Origin: an uncultured Thermomicrobiaceae bacterium
GTDB taxonomy: Bacteria > Chloroflexota > Chloroflexia > Thermomicrobiales > Thermomicrobiaceae
DNA length: 64,000 bases
NCBI GenBank assembly: GCA_938082375.1
Contig: CALKCJ010000010.1
Location: forward strand, 37,248 to 101,247
Direction: 5' to 3'
This document shows positions 36,128 through 45,370 of this stretch, piece after piece. The position numbers and the translations under genes were made by a program. Within the stretch, counting starts at the first letter, position 1, and each line of letters begins with the position of its first letter. A model generated the notes under the pieces. That model saw only the letters and a program-made list of their open reading frames with translations. It searched no databases and was not told the origin of the DNA.

Positions 36128-37534
36128 ATGCCTTTGCAGATCACGAACACCATGACGCGGGAGAAAGAGCCGTTCCACCCGATCGAGCCCGGCCGGGTGC
36201 GCATGTACGTCTGCGGCCCAACGGTCTATGCCGACGCCCACATCGGCCACGCGATGTCGGCGATCGTGTTCGACATGATCCGCCGGTACCTGGAGTACGC
36301 AGGCTACCAGGTCACCTACGCCATGAACTTTACCGATGTCGATGACAAGATTATCCAGCGTGCGGCCACACTCGGTATGGAGCCAAGCGCGCTCGCCGAG
36401 CAGCTCATCGATGCCTGGCTGGATGAGACCGCCGCGCTCAATATCAAGCCGGCAACGCTGTACCCTCGGGCTACCCAGGAGATCCCCACCATCATCGAGA
36501 TGGTCGCCGGTCTGATCGCCAAGGGCCACGCATACGCGGTGGAGGGCGGCGATGTCTTCTTCCGCGTTACCTCGTTCCCGGACTATGGCAAGCTCTCACG
36601 CCGCTCGCTGGATGAGATGCTGGCTGGTGCCCGCGTCGAGGTGGATCCCCGCAAGGAACACCCGATGGACTTCGCGCTTTGGAAAGGGGCCAAGCCCGGC
36701 GAGCCGGCCTGGGACAGCCCCTGGGGGCCCGGGCGACCCGGCTGGCACATCGAGTGCAGTGCCATGATCTACCGCCACCTTGGGGAGCAGATCGATATCC
36801 ACGGCGGTGGCGCGGACCTGATCTTCCCGCACCACGAGAACGAGATCGCTCAGTCGGAAGCCTTTACCGGTAAGAAACCCTTCGTCCGCTACTGGGTCCA
36901 TAACGGGTTGCTCCAGCTCGGCGGCGAGAAGATGAGCAAATCGATTGGCAACTTGATCACGATCCGCGAGCTCCTAGAGCAGGGAGGTGCCGGCCCGTTC
37001 CGCCTGCTCGTGCTCAGCTCACACTACCGGAGCCCGCTTACCTTCACCGATGAGGCCTTCGAGGCGGCGCGCCGGGGTCTGGCTCGCCTGCGCAGCGCGG
37101 TGCGGGGCTACGACCTGGAGGGTGCGCCGCCGGAGCGCCCAGCGTCCGAGCTGGCCGACCTGGCCGACGCGACGCGGACGGGCTTCCGGCAGGCGATGGA
37201 CGACGATTTCAACACACCGGTCGCGCTTGCCCACCTCTTCGAGCTGGCGCGCTCGATCAACCGGGCCCAGGCAGCGGAGACCGACCGCGCGGCGATCCGC
37301 TACGCGCAGGCCGTGCTCGCCGAGCTAAGTGGCGTGCTGGGCCTGCGGCTGGACGAGCCGGGGGTTCCCATTGGCCGCGCGGTCGAACCATTTATCCAGC
37401 TCCTGATCGAGATCCGAACCGAACTCCGCCAGCAGCGGCAGTGGGCACTCGCCGACCGGATCCGCGAGCGGCTGGCCGAGCTCGGCGTGGCGCTCGAGGA
37501 TACGCCGAGCGGCACCAACTGGCGCTGGGTGTGA
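36128..37534 (+). CDS. cysS: Cysteinyl-tRNA synthetase
   Basis: 468 residues from ATG 36128; the frame is open upstream but non-conserved. Class I signatures: [16 protein letters not shown] with HIGH, and EKMSKSIGN (KMSKS). Zinc ligands Cys in YVCGP, Cys in WHIECSAM, and His/Glu in FPHHENEI are all present. Charges tRNA-Cys. The stop overlaps the GTG of rlmB by 4 bp (GTGA), so the pair is coupled, as in many genomes. Confidence 0.96.
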   Translation: MPLQITNTMTREKEPFHPIEPGRVRMYVCGPTVYADAHIGHAMSAIVFDMIRRYLEYAGYQVTYAMNFTDVDDKIIQRAATLGMEPSALAEQLIDAWLDETAALNIKPATLYPRATQEIPTIIEMVAGLIAKGHAYAVEGGDVFFRVTSFPDYGKLSRRSLDEMLAGARVEVDPRKEHPMDFALWKGAKPGEPAWDSPWGPGRPGWHIECSAMIYRHLGEQIDIHGGGADLIFPHHENEIAQSEAFTGKKPFVRYWVHNGLLQLGGEKMSKSIGNLITIRELLEQGGAGPFRLLVLSSHYRSPLTFTDEAFEAARRGLARLRSAVRGYDLEGAPPERPASELADLADATRTGFRQAMDDDFNTPVALAHLFELARSINRAQAAETDRAAIRYAQAVLAELSGVLGLRLDEPGVPIGRAVEPFIQLLIEIRTELRQQRQWALADRIRERLAELGVALEDTPSGTNWRWV

Positions 37535-38295
37535 ACAGGTCTGAATACCTCTACGGGCGGAACGCGATCTACGAGGCGTTGCACGGCCGGCGGCGTCACC
37601 GGCTTCTGCTGGTGGCCGAAGGCATCGAGCGGCACGGGCGGATCCAGGAACTGGTCACACTGGCCCAAGCCCGGCGCATCGAGGTGTGCCGGGTGCCGCG
37701 GCGCGAGCTCGACCGGCTCCTCGGCCCGGTCAATCACCAGGGAATCGCGCTGGAGACCAGCTCATATCCCTACGTGCGCCTCGATCAGGTTCTCAACCAG
37801 GGAGACGGCAGGCCGATCCTGGTGCTCGACCATCTCCAGGACCCGCAGAACCTCGCCACGCTGTTGCGCACGGCCGAAGCGGTCGGAGTGGCCGGTGTCG
37901 TGCTTCCGGAGCGGCGGGCCGCTGGCGTCACACCGGCTGTCGTCAACGCCTCGGCGGGTGCGGTGGAGTACCTCTGGATCACGCAGGTGGTCAACCTGGC
38001 ACGCGCTGTGGACGAGGCGCGCGCGCAGGGCTACTGGGTGACCGCGTTGGAGCCTGGCCCCGGCGCACGCAGCCTGTTCGAGGCCGACATCCCCACCCCG
38101 GCGCTGCTGATCGTTGGCTCGGAGGGGCGCGGGATGTCGCCGGTCTTGCTCAAGCGCGCCGATCTCCAAGTTATGCTGCCCATGCGCGGGCGTGTCACGT
38201 CCTTGAACGCAGCCGTGGCCGGCTCCATCGCTCTCTATGAGCTCCTCCGCCGGGAGACGGTGTCTCGCGAGCGACGTACGACGGTAGCACGTTGA
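37531..38295 (+). CDS. rlmB: 23S rRNA 2'-O-ribose methyltransferase, RlmB/SpoU family
   Basis: 254 residues from a GTG overlapping the cysS stop. [15 protein letters not shown] at the N-terminus is the substrate-binding domain; the SPOUT domain has [36 protein letters not shown] and [27 protein letters not shown] (motifs 1-3 with the trefoil knot). It methylates a ribose in 23S rRNA (G2251 in E. coli); a different position cannot be excluded. Confidence 0.92.
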   Translation: MNRSEYLYGRNAIYEALHGRRRHRLLLVAEGIERHGRIQELVTLAQARRIEVCRVPRRELDRLLGPVNHQGIALETSSYPYVRLDQVLNQGDGRPILVLDHLQDPQNLATLLRTAEAVGVAGVVLPERRAAGVTPAVVNASAGAVEYLWITQVVNLARAVDEARAQGYWVTALEPGPGARSLFEADIPTPALLIVGSEGRGMSPVLLKRADLQVMLPMRGRVTSLNAAVAGSIALYELLRRETVSRERRTTVAR

Positions 38296-38459
38296 GCAGC
38301 CCTCGTTGACGATCTTGGCGTGCGCTCGCCGTCCCCGCTGGGGACGATACTGGACACGCCATGCCCAAGAGCCCCGCCAGACGATTCTTGTCTCGCTGTC
38401 GTGCTCCTCACCGGTGCCCGCTGGTTCTCGCACCGCGCTTACCACACGTGATTCCCCAC

Positions 38460-38476
38460 TACGCCAAAGAGCGTAT
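38460..38476 (+). promoter_or_regulatory. TACGC-N6-GCGTA motif, copy 1
   Basis: TACGCCAAAGAGCGTAT, an inverted repeat (TACGC / GCGTA) around CAAANN. It lies 88 bp before the start of the glycosyltransferase-deacetylase-epimerase operon. Copies 2 and 3 are at 42121 and 42724. A possible -10 (CATAAC) lies 20 nt downstream. Confidence 0.55.
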
Positions 38477-38564
38477 GGACGCCACCTCCGCGTGCCCATA
38501 ACACCGAGGGTGTGCTGTCGATACCTGTCCTCTCTGTGGAGTGATCGACAGTGGTAGAGGTGCG

Positions 38565-40439
38565 ATGGTAGTCGTCGTTTTGGTCATCTTTATCTTCGGT
38601 GCTGTCCTCCTTGGGAGAGCGATCCTGTCTCCCCAAATGCGGGAACAGATCGAAAACAATGTCACCATCTCGCCAGGAGGGCTGCCGCATAGAGGCCGGC
38701 AGCGCATCCTGATCCTCTGGGCCGCGATCGGCGGCGGACATGAGGCCATGGCTCATGCACTCCGGTGCGAGCTGGAGCGAGCCGGTCACGAGGTGGTGTC
38801 GATCGATGGCCTCCGCTCCATGTCGCCGCGCTTTGAGCGGCTGCTGCGCTCGGTCTACCGATTTCAGCTTGAGCATGCTCCCTGGAACTACGAGCTGCTC
38901 TTCCGCCTGGTTGACCTGACACCGATCGCTTGCCTCATCCGGCTCCTCTCCGGGCTCCTCTTCGGCCGCCGCCTGCAGCGGATCATCGAGCGCGAGCGAC
39001 CCGACATCGTTGTGTCGACCTACCCGCTGGTGACCGCTACCCTGGGGTGGCTACGGCGGACTGGCCGCCTGGCAATCCCGGCTGTCGCGGTGATCTCGGA
39101 CTATGGCGTACCCAAGCTCTGGGTAGCTCCCGGCATCGACCGGCACCTCGTCCTCTCAGCCGCCAGCGCCCACGCGGTACAGAGAGCCGGGAGCAACTCC
39201 GCCTGCGTGATCCGGCCGCCGCTGGCGCCTGCCTTCGCGGCGGTGTCGCCTGATCGAGCGGCGGCCCGCCGTGCCGTGGGTATCCCGGAGGACGCGTTTG
39301 TGGCCCTGGTCACCGGTGGGGCGTGGGGTGTCGGCGCGCTCGCCGAGACGGTTGACCTGGTCATCTCCACTGGCGCCTTCACCGTCGTCGTGACCGGTCG
39401 AAATACGCGGCTGCGATCCAGGCTGGAGCGCCGCTTCCACGGATGCCCCACTGTGCTCATCCTCGGCTGGGTGAACGATATGCCCCAGCTATTGGCTGCC
39501 GCGGATTGCCTCATTCAAAATGCGGGCGGGGTCACCTGCCTGGAAGCGATTGCCCTCGGCCGGCCGATCATCCTCTACCACCCGATCCCAGGACACGGGC
39601 GCCTCAACGCTCGCTTCATGGAACAGGTCGGCATCGCCCGCTGGGCGCGCGACGCTGACGAGCTGCACGAGATGCTCCGCGCCATGGCCTCTGGCACGCT
39701 GCGCCCCTCCACGCTGTACTTCGAGAGCGACGTGCCAGCAAGCACGGCGATCCTGACTACGGAACCGCTTTCAGCTGCGCGTTCAGTGCAAGCGTCTCCT
39801 TCTCGCTCACTCCCGCGGCTCCTGCCGGTTGCCGCATCGCTCGCGGCCGCAGCGCTCTGGCTCACGCTCTCGCCTGGTGCGCTCGCCATGACCGGCCGTA
39901 CACTCCGCCTCCCAATCACCGACCACATACCCGCCGCGGGCGAGGAAGCCCTCGTCGTGATCGCGACGGACCCGCTCGTCGCTGGAGCGCTCCAAAGTCA
40001 GATAGAGGCCTGGCATGTGCCGGCGACCTTGCTTGTAGACGCAGCTGGGGCACGCGGGCTGCACCCCGCCTCGGAGATCTCGTTCGGGGTTGTCGAGAGT
40101 CCCTCTCAACGCCACCTCGTCAGCCCGTGGCGACGGCGCCAGGCTGTGCGACAAGCGGTGTCGGAACTCGAGGCCGGTGCCGGCGCGTCACCGGTCTACT
40201 TTCTCCCATTGCCCAGCTCACGTGAGCGGTTGAGCCTCACCGCGCTCGTAGTGGCGCCGAGTCATACCCGCATTCTTGTCATGACTCACAGCGAACCGGA
40301 GAGTCGCCCAGTGGGCGTGATCGTGCTCGACACCTCGTCCATGACCCCCGACCAGGCGCAGTCCCGGTTGCAACAGATCTTCAGCGAGTCTCAGTCTCGG
40401 AGGCTACGATGGGTACCACTGGACGAAGTCTCTTCTTAG
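38565..40439 (+). CDS. GT28-type glycosyltransferase fused to a deacetylase-like tail
   Basis: 624 residues from ATG 38565 (AGAGG upstream; GTG 38541 is an alternative). One TM helix (about 2-20), then the MGDG-synthase-like domain: ILWAAIGGGHEAMAHAL, PDIVVSTYPLVTATL, ISDYGVPKLW, VTGGAWGVGAL and AADCLIQNAGGVTCLEA, parallel to the paralogue at 1602-2888. After about residue 400 a hydrophobic stretch (415-435) leads to an extra 180-residue domain. Its order (ALVVIATDPL, a central helix RRRQAVRQAVSEL, FLPLPSSRE, then RLRWVPLDEV) mimics a NodB deacetylase but lacks the Asp and His residues. Co-transcribed with a true deacetylase and an epimerase. Confidence 0.8.
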   Translation: MVVVVLVIFIFGAVLLGRAILSPQMREQIENNVTISPGGLPHRGRQRILILWAAIGGGHEAMAHALRCELERAGHEVVSIDGLRSMSPRFERLLRSVYRFQLEHAPWNYELLFRLVDLTPIACLIRLLSGLLFGRRLQRIIERERPDIVVSTYPLVTATLGWLRRTGRLAIPAVAVISDYGVPKLWVAPGIDRHLVLSAASAHAVQRAGSNSACVIRPPLAPAFAAVSPDRAAARRAVGIPEDAFVALVTGGAWGVGALAETVDLVISTGAFTVVVTGRNTRLRSRLERRFHGCPTVLILGWVNDMPQLLAAADCLIQNAGGVTCLEAIALGRPIILYHPIPGHGRLNARFMEQVGIARWARDADELHEMLRAMASGTLRPSTLYFESDVPASTAILTTEPLSAARSVQASPSRSLPRLLPVAASLAAAALWLTLSPGALAMTGRTLRLPITDHIPAAGEEALVVIATDPLVAGALQSQIEAWHVPATLLVDAAGARGLHPASEISFGVVESPSQRHLVSPWRRRQAVRQAVSELEAGAGASPVYFLPLPSSRERLSLTALVVAPSHTRILVMTHSEPESRPVGVIVLDTSSMTPDQAQSRLQQIFSESQSRRLRWVPLDEVSS

Positions 40440-41251
40440 GAGCGGCCACGCTCCTCGTCTGCCACGCCGCCCCGGCCCTCGCGGTCACAGTGCCAGGCCG
40501 CCGTCTCTTTCCTGTCCTGAATCGCACCCCGTCGAGCTCGGCAGTGGCCTTGACTTTCGATGACGGGCCAGGCGCACCTACTGAAAACTTCCTGCGCCTG
40601 CTGGAACAGGCTGGCGCCACCGCCACCTTCTTCCTTGTTGGGGAACGCGTGGAGCGAACCCCATCCCTCGCCCTCGAAATCGTCCGGCGCGGGCACGACG
40701 TGGGTGTTCACGGCTATCGCCATCGCAATCACCTTAGGCTACTGCCGTGGCAGATCGTCGATGATCTCCGCCGGGCCCGCACCGTCATCGAGGACGCGAC
40801 CGGGCAGCCGACGCGGTTCTTTCGCCCGCCGTTCGGCGTCTTCACGCTGACGACTTGGTGGGAGGCGAGGCGCCAGGGCTGGCAGCCTGTCCTCTGGAAT
40901 CGCTGGGGGCGTGACTGGGAGCCGCACGCGACAGCGGCATCCATCGCCCAGCGCATCGGAGAGCCGGAGGCGGGGGACATCCTGCTGCTCCACGACTCTG
41001 ATGCCTACAGCGCACCCGGTTCTTGGCGGAAGACGCTGGCTGCACTGGCACTCATCCTCAAGCAGCTGGAAGCGACACAGCTCGCCGCTCGCGCGCTCAG
41101 TGAACTCCTCCTCGATCCAGGCTCTCGCGGGCAAGAATATGTGGCCTCTCCACATGCCGGCCAGAGACGATCTCGCCCGGCTGTTCCCCAAGCAGGGAGA
41201 CAGCACGCCAGCACGAGGCAGAAGGAGGTCGACTCATGCGTGTGCTGGTAA
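40409..41251 (+). CDS. Polysaccharide deacetylase (NodB homology domain, CE4)
   Basis: 280 residues, with a signal peptide or N-terminal anchor (about 5-25). CE4 motifs: VALTFDDGPG (catalytic Asp pair), HGYRHRNH (metal His pair), RFFRPPFGVF, and LLLHDSD (His near the end). Metal-dependent N- or O-deacetylase acting outside the membrane on a glycan or glycolipid. Starts 31 nt inside the preceding gene's end and overlaps the epimerase start by 16 nt, so the three genes form a tight operon. Confidence 0.9.
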   Translation: MGTTGRSLFLGAATLLVCHAAPALAVTVPGRRLFPVLNRTPSSSAVALTFDDGPGAPTENFLRLLEQAGATATFFLVGERVERTPSLALEIVRRGHDVGVHGYRHRNHLRLLPWQIVDDLRRARTVIEDATGQPTRFFRPPFGVFTLTTWWEARRQGWQPVLWNRWGRDWEPHATAASIAQRIGEPEAGDILLLHDSDAYSAPGSWRKTLAALALILKQLEATQLAARALSELLLDPGSRGQEYVASPHAGQRRSRPAVPQAGRQHASTRQKEVDSCVCW

Positions 41252-42171
41252 CCGGTGGTGCTGGTTTCATCGGCAGTCATGTCGTCGAAGCACTGCTGGC
41301 CCGTGGCGACACGCCGATCGTGCTGGACGACTTCTCACGAGGATGCCTTGACTACCTTCCACCGGACCTAGAGATTGTCGCCATCGACATCGCAAACCCG
41401 CTGACGCCTGGCCTGATCCGTGCCCTCCGGCCAGAGGCGGTCATCCATCTGGCAGCGCAGGTAAGCGTCGCGCGATCCGTCGAGGATCCAGTCCGTGACT
41501 GGCTCGTGAACGTGAATGGAACCGTGCACGTCGTGCTCGGCGCGCTGGCATGCGGGGTGCGGCGATTCGTCTTCGCTTCCACTGGCGGCGTCTATGGTGA
41601 GACCACCGGTGCTGATGAGAACGCAGCTCCCCACCCGGCAAATCCATACAGTGCTCACAAGTACCTGGCAGAGTCCCTTGTCGAGTGGAGTGGCCTATCC
41701 TACGCCATTGCGCGGCTCGCCAACGTCTACGGGCCACGGCAGCGGGTCGGCCTCGAAGGGGGCGTGATTGCGATCTTTGCTGCCAGGCTTCAGCACGCCC
41801 TGCCGGTGACGATCTTCGGCAGCGGCGAGCAACGTCGCGATTTCATCTACGTGAGAGATGTGGTAGCGGCCCTCCTCCGGCTGCTCGACAGTGATCGCTG
41901 CGGCGTCTGGAACGTCGGGAGCGGCCGCGCGACCAGCATCAATGAGCTGCTTGCCTTGCTCGAGGCGCACTTCGGGCGGGCGCTCCGCCGGTATGAGCCC
42001 GCCCGGCCAGGCGACATCCGCATCTCCTGCCTACGGCCCGACCGCATGCGACGAGACTTCGGGTGGGAGCCGAAATATGAGCTTGCCTCTGGCCTCGCCG
42101 AATTCCTCGTCGAGCAGCAGTACGCCAAAACGCGTATACCCGCCTCTGCAGCTCCTCACTACGCTCGATAG
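41236..42171 (+). CDS. NAD-dependent sugar-nucleotide epimerase (GalE-like SDR)
   Basis: 311 residues. RVLVTGGAGFIGSHVVEAL (NAD-binding GxxGxxG), VIHLAAQ, FASTGGVYGE (Ser/Thr) and YSAHKYLAE (YxxxK) show an extended SDR of the UDP-glucose/UDP-glucuronate 4-epimerase group. It interconverts UDP-hexoses and could supply the donor for the glycosyltransferase encoded two genes upstream. The exact sugar cannot be fixed from sequence. Confidence 0.9.
   Translation: MRVLVTGGAGFIGSHVVEALLARGDTPIVLDDFSRGCLDYLPPDLEIVAIDIANPLTPGLIRALRPEAVIHLAAQVSVARSVEDPVRDWLVNVNGTVHVVLGALACGVRRFVFASTGGVYGETTGADENAAPHPANPYSAHKYLAESLVEWSGLSYAIARLANVYGPRQRVGLEGGVIAIFAARLQHALPVTIFGSGEQRRDFIYVRDVVAALLRLLDSDRCGVWNVGSGRATSINELLALLEAHFGRALRRYEPARPGDIRISCLRPDRMRRDFGWEPKYELASGLAEFLVEQQYAKTRIPASAAPHYAR
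42121..42137 (+). promoter_or_regulatory. TACGC-N6-GCGTA motif, copy 2
   Basis: TACGCCAAAACGCGTAT, inside the 3' end of the epimerase gene and 95 bp before the TP-rich lipoprotein start. A weak -10 (TACGCT, 42160-42165) is 22 nt downstream. Confidence 0.5.
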
Positions 42172-42232
42172 CGAGGCCGGGAGCCGCCGGCGGCAGACCG
42201 GACAGTTGGGACGGAGACAAGGAGGGAGACTT

Positions 42233-42535
42233 GTGCGCTGGTTACGAAGCCTCGCCATCGTCATGCTCGCTGTGTTCGCGGTGCTGAGCATCGGTGCGGC
42301 GTGCCGCCGCACCGCGCCCACGGCTGCCCATACCCCTACGCCAGTGCTACAGCATAGAACACCGACGGCGGCCTATACACCGACCCCAGCCCAGACACCG
42401 GCGGCGACTCACGCACCGACCCCAGCGCGAACGCCGACACCGGCCCACACACCAGCTCCAGCGCGGACGCCGACTCCAGCGCGGACGCCGACTCCAGCGC
42501 CGAGCAAGACGCCATCGCCGACCAAGACGCCATAG
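42233..42535 (+). CDS. Small Thr-Pro-rich lipoprotein
   Basis: 100 residues from a GTG behind GGAGGGAG. N-terminal RWLRSLAIVMLAVFAVLSIGAACRR is a signal peptide with a lipobox-like GAAC. The rest is low-complexity Thr/Pro/Ala with basic residues and near-identical 18-bp units encoding RTPTPA (about 42424-42510). It looks like a surface stalk or glycosylated mucin-like linker without a folded domain. Its position between the glycan operon and the sensor kinase, with its own copy of the 17-bp motif, suggests a link to the envelope glycan system. Confidence 0.65.
   Translation: MRWLRSLAIVMLAVFAVLSIGAACRRTAPTAAHTPTPVLQHRTPTAAYTPTPAQTPAATHAPTPARTPTPAHTPAPARTPTPARTPTPAPSKTPSPTKTP
42424..42510 (+). 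repeat. 18-bp tandem repeat in the TP-rich gene
   Basis: Units of the form GCGCGGACGCCGACTCCA recur in tandem (two exact, others diverged), coding RTPTPA. Such repeats can vary in number between strains. Confidence 0.6.
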
Positions 42536-42614
42536 TCCTCCGGTTGGGGAGAGCGCGGAGAGCTGCCGACGGCACCATCGAGTGAGCGGACACCGAAGCG
42601 AGCGCTTTCGAGTT

Positions 42615-42644
42615 GATGCTGGACAGAGATCTCTGTCCAGCATC
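42615..42644. repeat. Perfect 30-bp palindrome
   Basis: Arms GATGCTGGACAGAGA and TCTCTGTCCAGCATC are exact reverse complements with no spacer. As RNA it would be a 13-bp stem with a GATC tetraloop; no T-run follows. It may terminate the lipoprotein transcript or be a protein-binding site. Confidence 0.7.
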
Positions 42645-42723
42645 GCGTCTTCGAGCGAATTCGCCTGTACGCACTCGATTGTCCCTTCGCGCTCGACCGC
42701 TTAGCCGGAGGCGCGAAGGAACA

Positions 42724-42740
42724 TACGCCAAAAGGCGTAT
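42724..42740 (+). promoter_or_regulatory. TACGC-N6-GCGTA motif, copy 3
   Basis: TACGCCAAAAGGCGTAT; with the preceding A the arms extend to ATACGCC / GGCGTAT, the most symmetric copy. It lies about 130 bp before the histidine kinase start. TATTAC (42763-42768) is 22 nt downstream. Confidence 0.55.
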
Positions 42741-42869
42741 CGCTGAGGATGAGCCGCGTGGGTATTACTCGTGGCATGCGGGCGGCAGGGTACCGAGGGG
42801 TAAGACAGCAGCGTGGTCGTGCATGCCAGGCATATACTGTGTAGTGGGTGCCACGCGGCTGCGGCGGCG

Positions 42870-44657
42870 ATGGTCGAGGATACAGCACGACTCATCACAG
42901 CAAGGCGTGAACGCGCACGCCCGTTCCGTTGGCCACACTCCGTGGTGCTGGCCTGGTGGGCCCTCCTGAGCGCCCTGACCTTGGTCTCGCTCCTCACCCC
43001 CTATGGCGAGGTTGCGTTCCGCCATCATACGCTTCGCTTCACCATCGAGACGTTCAACGCGCTCGTGGCGACCCTCGTAGCCGGCGTTGGGGCAATCCGC
43101 TACGCCTTCGGCCGGCAACCGTTCGACCTCGCCGTCTCGGCTGCCTTTGGCTCGATTGCGATCACGGCCCTGTGGTTCGGCCTCATCGTGCCCTTTAGTG
43201 TCTCCATGCTGCCGGCCATTGGCGACGCGCCGATCTACGGTTGGATCATCACACGGCTGGTCGCTGGCCTTCTCCTGCTCGTCGGTCTCGGCGGCCATCT
43301 CCCACGCCGCTGGTCGGTCGTTGTCGCCGCGCTTGGTTCGATTGCTCTAATTGATGCTGGCCTGTGGGTTGGTCGCTTCACCTTGCCCACCTTGTTCGAG
43401 CTCATCCCCGGTGTCTCCGAAGCACTGGAGCCCAGCACGCTGTTCAGGCACACCGTTGTCGGGCTCGCACTGCAGGTAGGGATCAGCTCCTTGTATGTCC
43501 TGCTGGCTGCCAAGCTCAGCGCCGCGGTCCAGCGGGGCATCGATATCTGGTTGGCCCTCTCTTTCGTCACCGCCGCCTTCGCGCAGATCCAGTTCGCCTT
43601 CTATCCGGCTCCGCTCCACACGACGATCGGCAACCCCGACCTTCTGTGGTTGACCTCGTACGTGCTCCTACTCGTCTACCTCGGGGATCAATACCTGCGC
43701 GCCGTGAGCGGCCTTCGGCGGCAGCAAGAGCGAGCGTCAGCGCTATTGACGCTGAGCCAGACGACGGTCGCGAGTCGTGACCGAGATTTGGTGCTCGAGT
43801 CAGCTCGGCAAGCGATTCAGCGCCTCGCAGTGCCGGCCGATGCCGACGTCGTCTTGAGTCATGCCGAGCCCCCAGCCCCGAGCAATGCGAGAAACTCCCA
43901 TGTTTATCCGATTCAAGCAGACTACACCCGCTACGGCTGGATTACCGTCACATTTCGATCCGCGCACGAGCCGGAAGCGGAAACAGATGAGTACATTAGG
44001 ACCGTCGCGAACCAAACGGCGAGCCTGTTGCGGGCGATCGACCTCTATGACGAGCTTGCTCAGGCGGCAGTTCGCGAGGAGCGTGCGAGCCTGGCTCGCG
44101 AACTCCATGATGGGCTGGCACAGGATCTGGCTGTCCTGCAACTGCGACTCGGAGCTGCGGGATCAGATGCACTTCGCGAGCTCGCCGACCGGGCGCTGGC
44201 GGAAGCTCGCTATGCGATTACGATCTTGCGCGGGCAAACGGCTGCCCCGATCGATTTCCTGAGGGCACTCGAGCGCTTAGCTGAAGACCTGGCCGACCGC
44301 TTCGGTTGCTCGATCGAGGTTCACCAGCCCGAACCGCTTTCCGACGTACCTGCCCACCTGCAGGTCGCGCTGCTACGAATCATCCGCGAAGCGGTGATTA
44401 ACGCCGGCAAGCATGGGCAGCCGCAGAAGGTCATCATCCAGTTGCAACAGCGCGCAGGTGAAATTGTAGTCTGCGTCTCGGACGATGGCCGAGGTTTCGA
44501 TCCGTCCGCACCAGTGCCACCCGGCCGGTTCGGCCTCCAGAGCATGTTCGAGCGAGCGCGACTCTTAGGAGGCGAGCTGACAGTCACCAGCCGACCCGGC
44601 GCTGGCACCAGCGTGCGCGTGACGTTACCCTGCTCCGACGGCGAGGTCACACGATGA
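42870..44657 (+). CDS. Membrane sensor histidine kinase, NarL/DegS class (HisKA_3)
   Basis: About 595 residues from ATG 42870, the likely start given TATACT at 42833; GTG 42813 is an alternative and no RBS is strong. N-terminal sensor of about seven or eight TM helices (about 25-275), a coiled linker, a GAF-like segment (about 290-400), then HisKA_3 with the phospho-acceptor His in SLARELHDGLAQDLAVLQL, and HATPase with IIREAVINAGKHG, SDDGRGFD and GRFGLQSMFERARLLGG. It partners the response regulator that overlaps its stop by 4 bp. The ligand is unknown; the many-helix input suggests a membrane or lipid cue. Confidence 0.9.
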   Translation: MVEDTARLITARRERARPFRWPHSVVLAWWALLSALTLVSLLTPYGEVAFRHHTLRFTIETFNALVATLVAGVGAIRYAFGRQPFDLAVSAAFGSIAITALWFGLIVPFSVSMLPAIGDAPIYGWIITRLVAGLLLLVGLGGHLPRRWSVVVAALGSIALIDAGLWVGRFTLPTLFELIPGVSEALEPSTLFRHTVVGLALQVGISSLYVLLAAKLSAAVQRGIDIWLALSFVTAAFAQIQFAFYPAPLHTTIGNPDLLWLTSYVLLLVYLGDQYLRAVSGLRRQQERASALLTLSQTTVASRDRDLVLESARQAIQRLAVPADADVVLSHAEPPAPSNARNSHVYPIQADYTRYGWITVTFRSAHEPEAETDEYIRTVANQTASLLRAIDLYDELAQAAVREERASLARELHDGLAQDLAVLQLRLGAAGSDALRELADRALAEARYAITILRGQTAAPIDFLRALERLAEDLADRFGCSIEVHQPEPLSDVPAHLQVALLRIIREAVINAGKHGQPQKVIIQLQQRAGEIVVCVSDDGRGFDPSAPVPPGRFGLQSMFERARLLGGELTVTSRPGAGTSVRVTLPCSDGEVTR

Positions 44658-45316
44658 TTCGCGTCATGCTTGTCGAAGACCATCCCCGGATGCGCCGGAT
44701 GCTGCGGGAGATCATCGCCGCCAGACCGGAACTCGAAGTGGTTGCTGAGGCGGCAGATGGCCACACCGCCATCGAGCGTGCGCTGATCATCAGGCCCGAC
44801 GTTATCCTGATGGACATCGATCTACCGGAGTTGTCCGGTATCGAAGCGACACGGGCGATCGTCGAGTGGTTGCCGCACACTCGGGTCGTCATGCTCACGG
44901 TCTCCTCGGCTCAGGAGGACCTCTTCGAGTCTCTGCGGGCCGGGGCCGTTGGCTACATCACGAAGGACGCCAGAGAAGCGGATATCGTCGACGCGATCCA
45001 CGAAGCGCATCAAGGGGCACTGCCGCTGACCCCGCCGATGGCCGCGCGCGTGCTGGCCTACTTCCGTACGTTGGCGCCCGCCGCCCCTGAGGACCCACTC
45101 GCCGTCCTGAGTGCGCGGGAGCGGGAGGTCCTGCTTCTCCTGGCGCGTGGCCTGCGCGACAAAGAGATTGCTCGCCATTTGGCGATCTCGCCAGCCACCG
45201 TCAAGAAACATGTCGAGCACATCCTGCGCAAGCTGCAGGTGCGAACCCGCGCAGAGGCCACGGCCAAGCTCGGCTACGAAGCGCGCGACGCTATGCCACC
45301 CTCGCCACAAGAGTGA
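44654..45316 (+). CDS. NarL/FixJ-type response regulator
   Basis: 220 residues. Receiver with VEDHP acidic pair, phospho-acceptor Asp in VILMDIDLP, Thr in MLTVSS and Lys in ITKDA. C-terminal LuxR HTH: LSAREREVLLLLARGLRDKEIARHLAISPATVKKHVEHILRKL. Coupled to the kinase gene by ATGA. It is a natural candidate to bind the nearby TACGC-N6-GCGTA sites, though this is not shown. Confidence 0.93.
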   Translation: MIRVMLVEDHPRMRRMLREIIAARPELEVVAEAADGHTAIERALIIRPDVILMDIDLPELSGIEATRAIVEWLPHTRVVMLTVSSAQEDLFESLRAGAVGYITKDAREADIVDAIHEAHQGALPLTPPMAARVLAYFRTLAPAAPEDPLAVLSAREREVLLLLARGLRDKEIARHLAISPATVKKHVEHILRKLQVRTRAEATAKLGYEARDAMPPSPQE

Positions 45317-45370
45317 CCGGGGCAGTGCGCACGGGAGCCGGAGTGATCCCGCTTCACTCGGAGGTGCACA

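Larger units (their letters stand above)
42536..42869. other. Intergenic region with palindrome, motif copy 3 and kinase promoter
   Basis: About 330 bases without a gene. It contains a 30-bp perfect palindrome (42615-42644), the third TACGC-N6-GCGTA copy and a TATACT -10 (42833-42838) just before the kinase. Confidence 0.5.

Noticed and set aside
42424..42510. Tandem repeats as a CRISPR-like array
   Set aside because: The units are contiguous, in frame and encode RTPTPA; there are no spacers or cas genes.
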